In this document: positions 17,269 through 23,971 of the stretch, piece by piece
Numbering within the stretch: the first letter of the stretch is position 1
How the letters are laid out: each line of letters begins with the position of its first letter
Assembly (NCBI RefSeq): GCF_001715975.1
Contig: NZ_MARB01000002.1
Span: 124,001-188,000 of the forward strand
Reading direction: 5' to 3'
Length of the DNA stretch: 64,000 bases
DNA from: Candidatus Thiodiazotropha endolucinida
Lineage (GTDB): Bacteria > Pseudomonadota > Gammaproteobacteria > Chromatiales > Chromatiaceae
Notes under the pieces: model-generated
Told to the model about the DNA's origin: nothing
The model's database searches: none
The model's input: only the letters and a program-made list of their open reading frames with translations
Translations under genes and position numbers: made by a program

Positions 17269-17648
17269 GACAATGTTCCTTTCTTGGTATATGTGGCTGT
17301 CCAGCGTGCATATATACATGTTGGATAGGTTCGATTATTAAAGTGAAAGGCTGCTTCGTCAACCTGTCATGTCTGTAACTTTAACTGATGTGCTTGAGTA
17401 GTGCATGACAAGCGGGGGGTGCAAGTCTTGGAACAATGTGGGATTCAGCCTGATCGGCACGGCGGCTGGTTGAGGAATCCACCGGTGATGACGGTGTTTC
17501 GTCACTCTCCGGCCGAGATGGGTTGAGGGCCCTTGGGCTATAATATTTAACGATTTTTAACGATGCGGAGAGCGTGCGACCACCATGCCGGGGTGTTGAG
17601 CGGCACCCTGACACGTGGTTTGCAGACGCATATCACATCCCGATTGGG
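17269..17648. other. Intergenic, no gene seen
   Basis: The region lies between two minus-strand units. It carries a near-repeat TTAACGATTTTTAACGAT at 17547-17564 and a TATAAT-like sequence just before it, but no downstream gene in the matching direction. No reading frame here has a credible start or composition. Confidence 0.35.
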
Positions 17649-18233
17649 TCAGTGAAGATCTTTTATCAAAGATTCACGGACGCTGGACTCAAGGTCGTCT
17701 ACCGTATAATCATAGTTTGGATGATCAATACCCGCCGATAGGGTTGCTCCGCCTTTCAAGGCATCGATCATCGGCTGGGTCAGTTCAAAACGAAGGAAAT
17801 GGACCGCTGAGGTTTTTTCCTCGGTGCTGCGTTCCAGGTCCTCGTTGGCGATGGGTCTGATCTTGTCGAAGCCGGCGACCTCTACCCAGATGGCTTCCTC
17901 GATGCCGATCAGTCTGGCCAGTGCCTTCTTGCGCTCATCCACATCGTGATACTCCATCATAAATGTCGCCTTCCAGTTCATCCCGTCCGGTATCAGCGGA
18001 TTGTAGACGTCAAGTTCATCCTGAATGCCCTGTTGTTCGAATATCCGTTCGATCCGCAGCATCTCCTGTATCTGGTACTGCATGGTCAGTTCATCCTCGA
18101 AATAGAGCGCGGCGTGCGGACCGATGGGAAGGCGGCGACTCTTCTTATGGTCTATTACCTTGGTCCTGAATTGCTGACGAATTCGGGCATACTCCTCGAG
18201 GCTGTAGAGGTCGCTGTGTGAAAGATGGGTCAT
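17649..18233 (-). CDS. DUF3501 family protein
   Basis: The 194-residue protein matches DUF3501: an N-terminal YSLEEYARIRQQFRT, then RLPIGPHAALYFEDELTM with QYQIQEMLRIERIFE, a central NPLIPDGMNWKATFMMEY and a C-terminal AVHFLRFELTQPMIDAL. No function is known to me. In proteobacteria these genes regularly sit with rubrerythrin and a CCG-domain Fe-S protein, as here, which suggests a role in peroxide or iron handling. It is the last gene of the minus-strand cluster. Confidence 0.85.
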   Translation of the reverse strand: MTHLSHSDLYSLEEYARIRQQFRTKVIDHKKSRRLPIGPHAALYFEDELTMQYQIQEMLRIERIFEQQGIQDELDVYNPLIPDGMNWKATFMMEYHDVDERKKALARLIGIEEAIWVEVAGFDKIRPIANEDLERSTEEKTSAVHFLRFELTQPMIDALKGGATLSAGIDHPNYDYTVDDLESSVRESLIKDLH

Positions 18234-18409
18234 TTATCTCTCCTGTGTAATTTCTCATATTTGCAACCGGCCTTCATTTCCATGCGGCCGGGTTTTGATC
18301 GGTTATGCGGTTGGATCTTGTCGGGTGGCATAAGGCGACATGGCTACCGATTAGATTATTGCTAACTGGCACTAATTGATTTTACTTCATGAATACCGGT
18401 CCATTCCCT

Positions 18410-18697
18410 CTATTCGTGAGCAATGGTCTTGTCAGTGAAGAGGTAGTCTTTCAGCTCTTTGTCGAAACTGGGATCTTGCCGTCTGATCCACTCCAGCACC
18501 ATGGCGGCATGCTCTTTCTCTTCATCCCTGTTATGGGCAAGGATGGCTCTCAAGCTCTCGTCGCTGCAGGCGTCCACGCGTTGGTTATACCAGTCGACGG
18601 CTTCCAGCTCCTCCATCAAGGAGACAATCGCCCTATGCATGTCACGGGTTTCGTCACTGAGTTGTTCCAGGGGTTCATGATAGCCTTCGTTTGACAT
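18410..18697 (-). CDS. Encapsulated-ferritin-like protein (EncFtn), orphan
   Basis: This 95-residue, two-helix protein carries the EncFtn signature: RAIVSLMEELEAVDWYNQR with the Glu and Trp of the ferroxidase site, then AHNRDEEKEHAAMVLEW with the ExxH metal ligands. EncFtn proteins form a decameric ring that oxidises Fe(II) and normally sit inside an encapsulin shell. They are targeted there by a C-terminal peptide. Here the chain ends KDYLFTDKTIAHE with no such tail, and no encapsulin gene is in the window. The start at 18697 has AAGGAG ahead of it. It lies between the Fe-S protein and DUF3501 genes. Confidence 0.85.
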   Translation of the reverse strand: MSNEGYHEPLEQLSDETRDMHRAIVSLMEELEAVDWYNQRVDACSDESLRAILAHNRDEEKEHAAMVLEWIRRQDPSFDKELKDYLFTDKTIAHE

Positions 18698-18715
18698 GAT
18701 TGACTCCTTAATTGA

Positions 18716-20062
18716 TTAAACGCCGTATGCGGTTCGCAACAGAGTGATGGGATGCTCCGAGGCAGTGCCGTCACGCAGGCCGTTTTCGATATGGCGGCCA
18801 GCCATCGGGCAGTCGCTGCCGTAGTGGTCGGCCTCAGCCTGTTTGACTCGGTTGACCACAGGTTTGCCGATTTTCATGGCATGTTGATGGAATTCGCTTT
18901 TGACAGCATAGGTGCCGTCATGGCCCGAACAGCGTTCGATGGCGGTGACCTCTGTGTCGGGGATCAGGCTGAGCAGCTCCTTGGTCTTGGCACCGATATT
19001 CTGCACCCGTTGATGGCAGGCGGCATGATAGGCGATCCTGCCAAGCCCCTGTTTGAAGTCGGTCTTCAGAAAGCCGTGTTTGTGACGAATCATCAGATAT
19101 TCAAAGATATCGAATATCGCCCCTGCGACCTTTTTTACCTCGGGATCATCCGGGAATAACAGCGGCAGCTCCTGCTTGAACATCAATGCACAGGAGGGGA
19201 CTGGCGCAACGATGTCCCAACCGGCGTCGACCAGTTTGGCCAGTACCGGGATATTCGCATCTTTAGCGGTTTCCACGGCGTCGAGATTGCCCAGTTCCAG
19301 TTTCGGCATACCGCAACACTGCTCTTTTTCAGCAATGGTGACCGGTATGTCATTGTGTTCGAAGACGGCAACCAGATCCTCGCCGACCTGGGGCTCGTTG
19401 TGGTTACCGTAGCATGTGCTGAACAGTGCGACCTTGCCTTTGGTGGTCCCGGCAGGTGTTCCCTCAGCGGCGCTGTCGATTTTTTCAGACAGCCGTTTTC
19501 GAAGCGGCCTGGCATGAAATTCGGGTAATTTCGCTTCGGGATGAACGCCAAGCGAGTGATCGAGGATCTCGCGGAAGTTCTTCGCTTTGTTAAAACGATT
19601 GACGACGCCGGCAACCACCGGGATGCCTGCCAGTTTGCCAAGATTGTCGGTACTCGTGAGGACGCGGTCGCGCAATTTAACGTCGCCCTTCTTATATTTG
19701 ACGGCCTTGCCCCGCAACATCAGATGAGGAAAGTCGATGTTCCAATCATGAGGCGGTACGTAGGGACACTTAGTCATGTAACAGAGGTCGCAGAGATAGC
19801 AGTGATCGACCACCTGCCAGTAGTCTTTTTTATCGACACCGTCGATCTCCATGGTTTCCGATTCATCCACCAGGTCGAACAGTGTCGGGAAACTGTGGCA
19901 GAGACTGACGCAGCGTCTACAGCCATGGCAAAGATCGAACACCCTCTCCAGCTCTTTCATGAGCTTCTCTTCGTTGTAATAATCGGGGTTTTTCCAATCG
20001 ATCGGATGCCGTGTCGGGGCCTCCAGATTGCCTTCTCTCTGGTTGCTGGGTGCTGCTGCCAT
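18716..20062 (-). CDS. CCG-domain iron-sulfur protein (HdrD/GlpC-like)
   Basis: From ATG 20062 (AGGAGC ahead) the protein has 448 residues. The N-terminal part holds two 4Fe-4S motifs (CHGCRRCVSLCHSFP near 45 and CYLCDLCYMTKCPYVPP near 90). The C-terminal half has CCG-type motifs (FSTCYGNHNEPQ, EQCCGMPKLELG, then HAACHQRVQNIG, RCSGHDGTYAV) as in heterodisulfide reductase subunit D and GlpC. Such subunits usually pass electrons between a membrane or flavin partner and a small redox protein. Directly downstream of rubrerythrin, it could feed electrons to it for peroxide reduction (inference). The in-frame start at 20125 adds a non-conserved leader. Confidence 0.85.
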   Translation of the reverse strand: MAAAPSNQREGNLEAPTRHPIDWKNPDYYNEEKLMKELERVFDLCHGCRRCVSLCHSFPTLFDLVDESETMEIDGVDKKDYWQVVDHCYLCDLCYMTKCPYVPPHDWNIDFPHLMLRGKAVKYKKGDVKLRDRVLTSTDNLGKLAGIPVVAGVVNRFNKAKNFREILDHSLGVHPEAKLPEFHARPLRKRLSEKIDSAAEGTPAGTTKGKVALFSTCYGNHNEPQVGEDLVAVFEHNDIPVTIAEKEQCCGMPKLELGNLDAVETAKDANIPVLAKLVDAGWDIVAPVPSCALMFKQELPLLFPDDPEVKKVAGAIFDIFEYLMIRHKHGFLKTDFKQGLGRIAYHAACHQRVQNIGAKTKELLSLIPDTEVTAIERCSGHDGTYAVKSEFHQHAMKIGKPVVNRVKQAEADHYGSDCPMAGRHIENGLRDGTASEHPITLLRTAYGV

Positions 20063-20148
20063 TAGTCTGCTCCTGATTGTGACAAAGGGCGGCCCTGAGG
20101 CCGCCCATGGATCATCCCGAACCATGGGCTCAGGATGATGGCTGGATA

Positions 20149-20565
20149 TCAGTCCATTTCGTCCAATGCCTTTTGGTAACGGTTTGCGTGGGAACGCTCT
20201 GCCTTTGCCAGGGTCTCGAACCAGTCGGCCACTTCGTCGAAACCCTCATCACGGGCGGTTTTGGCCATGCCGGGATACATATCGGTATATTCATGGGTTT
20301 CACCGGCGACCGCTGCCTTGAGGTTATCACCAGTCGGGCCGATGGGCAGTCCGGTGGCGGGGTCTCCACACTGCTCGAGATACTCCAGATGACCGTGAGC
20401 GTGGCCGGTTTCACCCTCTGCTGTGGAGCGGAAAAGAGCGGCAACATCGTTATATCCTTCGACATCCGCCTTGGCGGCAAAGTAGAGATAACGGCGGTTG
20501 GCTTGGGATTCTCCGGCGAATGCGTCTTTCAGGTTTTGCTCAGTTTGACTACCTTTGAGTTCCAT
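20149..20565 (-). CDS. Rubrerythrin (no rubredoxin domain)
   Basis: This 138-residue four-helix protein has the di-iron ligand set [38 protein letters not shown] and [14 protein letters not shown]. It ends there and lacks the C-terminal CxxC rubredoxin domain of classical rubrerythrin, so it needs an outside electron donor; the Fe-S protein encoded next is a candidate. Rubrerythrins reduce hydrogen peroxide. A CGGAGAA ribosome site precedes it, and the gene heads the minus-strand cluster opposite the Irr/PerR-like regulator. Confidence 0.9.
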   Translation of the reverse strand: MELKGSQTEQNLKDAFAGESQANRRYLYFAAKADVEGYNDVAALFRSTAEGETGHAHGHLEYLEQCGDPATGLPIGPTGDNLKAAVAGETHEYTDMYPGMAKTARDEGFDEVADWFETLAKAERSHANRYQKALDEMD

Positions 20566-20880
20566 ATCTGGTTCTCCGAAATGATGGTTTATTGTGGATA
20601 AGTACGTCGAGCCGTGCGGCCCTTCGCTGATGACTAGAATAGAGTTAAAATTAATTGGAATCGAGCGGTCTTTTCAATGATATTGATAGACAATGCCTAA
20701 TAATTTAGGATCGAAATCAGGGGTCGAGATCAAGTTTGTCCGCCAGCTAGCATAAGGAGTAAGCCCTTGATGCGCGCAGGTCAAACCGAGCCTGGTGATA
20801 TATAGGGCGATCTCCTCGGTCTATTCTTTTTTTTGTTCAAGGGCTTGGCAATTTGTGGAGTGTGTATTTATACTCTGGCG
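20566..20880. promoter_or_regulatory. Divergent promoter region of rubrerythrin and Fur-family genes
   Basis: For the plus strand, TTGGCA at 20845-20850 and TATACT at 20869-20874 with an 18-base gap make a good sigma-70 promoter. Its end is only six bases before the ATG at 20881 and there is no ribosome site between. For the minus strand, 20634-20648 (CTAGAATAGAGTTAA) agrees at about 10 of 15 positions with the perfect Irr/PerR-type box found before the peroxidase gene, with one good half-site. A palindrome CCTAA-TAAT-TTAGG lies at 20696-20709. Confidence 0.5.
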
Positions 20881-21312
20881 ATGGACTCAAAAAGCAACAG
20901 CCCAACGGTGGATCGAGCGCGTATCGACAAACTTCTCGATGACCACAACATCAATCTGACGAGGCAGCGCCGTCTTATCGCCGACACGCTGTTCGCTCGT
21001 CATCAGCATGTGACCGCAGAGCAGTTGTTTGAAGCGGTGAAAAACACAGGCGCCAGGGTTTCCAAGGCCACCGTCTACAATACCCTCGGGTTATTTGTCA
21101 GGAAGGGACTGGTGCGCGAGGTCTTTATCGATTCAAGCCGTACCTTCTACGACTCCAATACCAGCCATCATCACCATTTCTATAATGTGGACACCGGCGA
21201 TCTGATCGACATCAAGGAGCGCCTGGCGCCCCACTTCGTCGACAGTGATCTGCCAGCGGGCACCGCCATGGAGATTGTCGACCTTGTCGTACGGGTAAGA
21301 AACAGCTCCTAG
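20881..21312 (+). CDS. Fur-family regulator, Irr/PerR-like
   Basis: The 143-residue protein has the Fur winged helix (LTRQRRLIADTLF, HVTAEQLFEAV, then VSKATVYNTLGLFVRKGLVRE) and a dimer domain with the metal/haem-type cluster TSHHHHFYNVDTGDLIDI. It lacks the C-terminal CxxC zinc motifs of classical Fur and PerR and resembles Irr in length and in the His run. Irr-type regulators respond to haem/iron status and PerR to peroxide. It stands between rubrerythrin (divergent) and a cytochrome c peroxidase preceded by a TTAGAAT-T-ATTCTAA box, so peroxide/iron control of both is likely. ATG 20881 has no ribosome site; a leaderless transcript is possible. Confidence 0.85.
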   Translation: MDSKSNSPTVDRARIDKLLDDHNINLTRQRRLIADTLFARHQHVTAEQLFEAVKNTGARVSKATVYNTLGLFVRKGLVREVFIDSSRTFYDSNTSHHHHFYNVDTGDLIDIKERLAPHFVDSDLPAGTAMEIVDLVVRVRNSS

Positions 21313-21331
21313 GCCCTAACCCTATGGGCGC

Positions 21332-21426
21332 TTTTACAGGCCCATCCCAGGGGACTTACTTCGAGGCGCACCCCAAGGGTAGTTCCTTCGGAACGCAAGC
21401 CGAAAGGCTGGGGCAATTTTACCGCC
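21332..21426 (+). ncRNA. Candidate structured RNA or multibranched element, unknown family
   Basis: Several stems nest here. GGCG 21365-21368 pairs with CGCC 21423-21426, and CCCC 21371-21374 with GGGG 21410-21413. Inside are a hairpin GTTCC-TTC-GGAAC and a hairpin AGCC-GAAA-GGCT with a GNRA tetraloop. Just before them, ATGGGC and GCCCAT can also pair. The phrase ACGCAAGCC recalls part of the c-di-GMP-I riboswitch, but the other conserved bases of that class are not present. It lies between the Fur-family stop and the peroxidase promoter, so it might act in the 3' end of the regulator mRNA or be an intergenic repeat. Confidence 0.35.
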
Positions 21427-21494
21427 ACGGAACAAATCCCATCCATCACAGTTGAGACTGCGAACTGATCCGGCAAAATTGTTGATCTGCATCA

Positions 21495-21523
21495 TTGTTT
21501 TAGAATTATTCTAATTCTAGTAT
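21495..21523 (+). promoter_or_regulatory. Peroxidase promoter with Irr/PerR-type operator
   Basis: TTAGAATTATTCTAA at 21500-21514 is a perfect 7-1-7 inverted repeat. It agrees with the PerR consensus (TTATAATNATTATAA) except for the paired G/C, and with the Irr iron-control element (TTTAGAA-N3-TTCTAAA) almost fully. It fills the spacer of a promoter TTGTTT (21495-21500), 17 bases, TAGTAT (21518-21523), a position where a bound regulator would block RNA polymerase. Confidence 0.7.
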
Positions 21524-21709
21524 AAACCCGCCTTTGTTTAGGGTTTTTGATGTGGCGCAGGAAACCTATGTCTCCAAGCGCCTGTAAAAATTGAAAAAAC
21601 CGGAACAATTACCCTATCGATGAAGAGTCAGGTCCGGTGAATAAAGCGGGAAAGGCTTTTCACGGCAGAGGATGGCTACATAAGTATTTCAACTATTGGG
21701 TAAAAAGCT

Positions 21710-22699
21710 ATGATACGCAAACAAATCGCTATGTTTTCACTTATGCTTGGATTTTCAACCTCAATTTTGGCTATCGATGAACCGATTCAGCCCATCAAGC
21801 CGGTGCAGAATATCAACCTGGGTCAGGTGGAATTGGGTAAAAAGCTCTATTTCGATCCCCGTCTCTCTAAATCAGGATTTATCTCCTGCAACTCCTGCCA
21901 CAACCTCAGTATGGGCGGCACGGATAATCTTAAGACATCCATTGGACACAATTGGCAACAGGGTCCCATCAATGCACCGACAGTGCTCAATTCCAGCCTG
22001 AATGTGGCCCAATTTTGGGACGGCCGGGCGGCCGATCTCAAGGCACAGGCGGGCGGGCCTATCGCAAATCCCGGTGAGATGGCTTTTACCCATACTTTGG
22101 CGATCGACGTACTGACCTCGATCCCTGAATATGTCATGGAGTTCAAACAGGTTTTTGGTAGCGACAAGATCACGATCGACGAAGTCACACAAGCCATTGC
22201 GGAGTTCGAGAAAACCCTGGTAACACCGAACTCCCGTTTCGATCAGTGGCTGTTGGGCGACAAACAGGCCCTCTCTCAGGATGAAATGGCTGGTTATACA
22301 CTGTTTAAAGAGAGTGGTTGTGTCAGCTGTCACAACGGTGAGGCCGTTGGCGGCAACTCATTCCAAAAGATGGGTGTTGTGGAACCCTACAAGGCCAAGA
22401 GTCCGGCAGAAGGATTGAGCGCCGTTACAGGCAAGGATGCGGACCGCTTCAAGTTCAAGGTGCCAACCCTGCGCAACGTGGAGATGACCTATCCCTACTT
22501 CCACGACGGTGAGGCCGAGACGCTGACCGAGGCGGTAGATGTCATGGGGCGCCTGCAATTGGGCAAGAAATTCTCCGACATTGAGAACGCCCAGATCGTT
22601 GCCTTTCTTAAGACCCTGACAGGTGATCAGCCTGCCTTCTTAATGCCGATCCTGCCGCCTTCCACCGACATGACTCCGGCGCCTAAGCCCTTTGAGTAA
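21710..22699 (+). CDS. ccpA: Di-haem cytochrome c peroxidase
   Basis: The 329-residue protein has a signal peptide (MFSLMLGFSTSILA, cleaved near residue 22) and two CxxCH haem sites: CNSCHN near 60 and CVSCHNG near 205. NVAQFWDGRA, GEMAF and a FHDGEAETLTEAVDVM segment with the low-spin haem ligands are typical of the CcpA/MauG family. The enzyme reduces hydrogen peroxide to water in the periplasm with electrons from a small cytochrome. It stands alone, under a promoter with an Irr/PerR-like box, beside the peroxide/iron cluster. Confidence 0.93.
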   Translation: MIRKQIAMFSLMLGFSTSILAIDEPIQPIKPVQNINLGQVELGKKLYFDPRLSKSGFISCNSCHNLSMGGTDNLKTSIGHNWQQGPINAPTVLNSSLNVAQFWDGRAADLKAQAGGPIANPGEMAFTHTLAIDVLTSIPEYVMEFKQVFGSDKITIDEVTQAIAEFEKTLVTPNSRFDQWLLGDKQALSQDEMAGYTLFKESGCVSCHNGEAVGGNSFQKMGVVEPYKAKSPAEGLSAVTGKDADRFKFKVPTLRNVEMTYPYFHDGEAETLTEAVDVMGRLQLGKKFSDIENAQIVAFLKTLTGDQPAFLMPILPPSTDMTPAPKPFE

Positions 22700-22765
22700 C
22701 CTGGGATCCGACCAATGCAGTTGACAGGGTTCCTCATAGCCTCAATGGTCTGATCTCATTTAACA

Positions 22766-22786
22766 CCCCCCCTTAGGCCGGGGGGG
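22766..22786 (+). terminator. GC-only hairpin after ccpA
   Basis: Seven C bases (22766-22772) and seven G bases (22780-22786) flank a seven-base loop about 70 bases past the stop codon. No T-run follows, so it may act as a weak or bidirectional terminator between ccpA and the convergent glucokinase gene. Confidence 0.5.
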
Positions 22787-22842
22787 AATCCATTCGCGCC
22801 GATCCTCCTGATTCACTACGTCCGCCACTCAACTGGATGATC

Positions 22843-23844
22843 TCATCGCTTGGCTATCGCCTCTATCCTGGTGGCATAGTTTGCCGCTCCGTAGAGGGCG
22901 GTTTTGTCATTTAGAATGACCTTCACGGGCATCGACTGCATGATCTTTCGCATGGGTCCCTTGTCGAGGAAGGCCTCCATGAAAATGTTTTCCTGTAGTA
23001 TGGGCAGGATCTGAGGTGCGATTCCTCCACCCAGATAGACACCGCCTGTAGCCATGATTTTCAAGGCATGGTTGCCCGCTTCCCGGGCATAGAGCCGGGT
23101 AAATAGTTCCAGTGATTTTCGGCACAGCGGGTCTGTCGAGTCGAGTGCTGCGTCGGAGATGGCGGGGGCCTTGCCGATTTTCTCCATTTGCTCATATAGC
23201 CATGAGGGTGTTGGCATATCCTGCTGGTCGAGCAAATAGTCGTAGATGCTCTCCAGGCCCGGTCCTGAGACCAGACGTTCCCAGCTGACATGCCCGTATC
23301 TCTTCTGCAAGACCTGGAACAGCCCAAATTCCAACGGCGTGGCTGGACTGAAATCACTATGCCCGCCTTCCGAGGGGAAGGGGTGGTATCTCTCTCCGCT
23401 CCAATAAAGACCCGCTTCACCAAGACCAGTGCCGGCAGCGATGATGGAACGATTGCCAGTAGCCTTGTCAGCTCCGTGACTGAGGGTGAAGAAATCCTGC
23501 TCTTCGAGTGTCTCTATACCCCAGGCATTGGCCTCCAGGTCATTGATCAGTCGGGTCTGTTTGAATTTGAATCGGTCGTTGATCCGGTTTGCGGATACAC
23601 GCCATGGTAGATTGGTCGTTTCACACACCTGGTCGATCACCGGCCCGGCAATGCCAAAGCAGGCACGATCGACCTCCCCGGTGGATGTGTGCGCCAAAAA
23701 ACGATGCAGTACGGCCTCGATGGAGTCGTAGGACCGGCTGGGATAGGTCTCTTGCAGCAGCAGGTTTAAAGGTGACTCAGAACTCGACTGATAGAGTGCG
23801 AGTCGTGTATTGGTGCCGCCTATATCGCCTGCCAGTATCTGCAT
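22843..23844 (-). CDS. glk: Glucokinase
   Basis: The 333-residue protein fits the bacterial GlcK family: LAGDIGGTNTRLALY phosphate loop at the N-terminus, CFGIAGPV, LINDLEANAWGI with the catalytic Asp, IIAAGTGLGEAGL, then SEGGHSDFSP with the sugar-binding Glu and His, and ATGGVYLGGGI near the end. It phosphorylates glucose with ATP. It is transcribed alone, convergent with ccpA and divergent from uvrD. Confidence 0.92.
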   Translation of the reverse strand: MQILAGDIGGTNTRLALYQSSSESPLNLLLQETYPSRSYDSIEAVLHRFLAHTSTGEVDRACFGIAGPVIDQVCETTNLPWRVSANRINDRFKFKQTRLINDLEANAWGIETLEEQDFFTLSHGADKATGNRSIIAAGTGLGEAGLYWSGERYHPFPSEGGHSDFSPATPLEFGLFQVLQKRYGHVSWERLVSGPGLESIYDYLLDQQDMPTPSWLYEQMEKIGKAPAISDAALDSTDPLCRKSLELFTRLYAREAGNHALKIMATGGVYLGGGIAPQILPILQENIFMEAFLDKGPMRKIMQSMPVKVILNDKTALYGAANYATRIEAIAKR

Positions 23845-23971
23845 CTACTACCTCTTGTGACATTACTCAGGTCCAGAGAAGATCCTGCTCCCGCTCAATT
23901 CTATATAAATTGATTGAAATTCGCCCCTGAATGGTGGCTTTTGCCGCCATCGGGTGAGTAAACTAGTCACC

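Noticed and set aside
21360-21428. Assignment as a c-di-GMP-I riboswitch
   Set aside because: Only a short ACGCAAGCC phrase agrees; the tetraloop is on the wrong helix and other conserved bases are absent, and it lies upstream of the next promoter.
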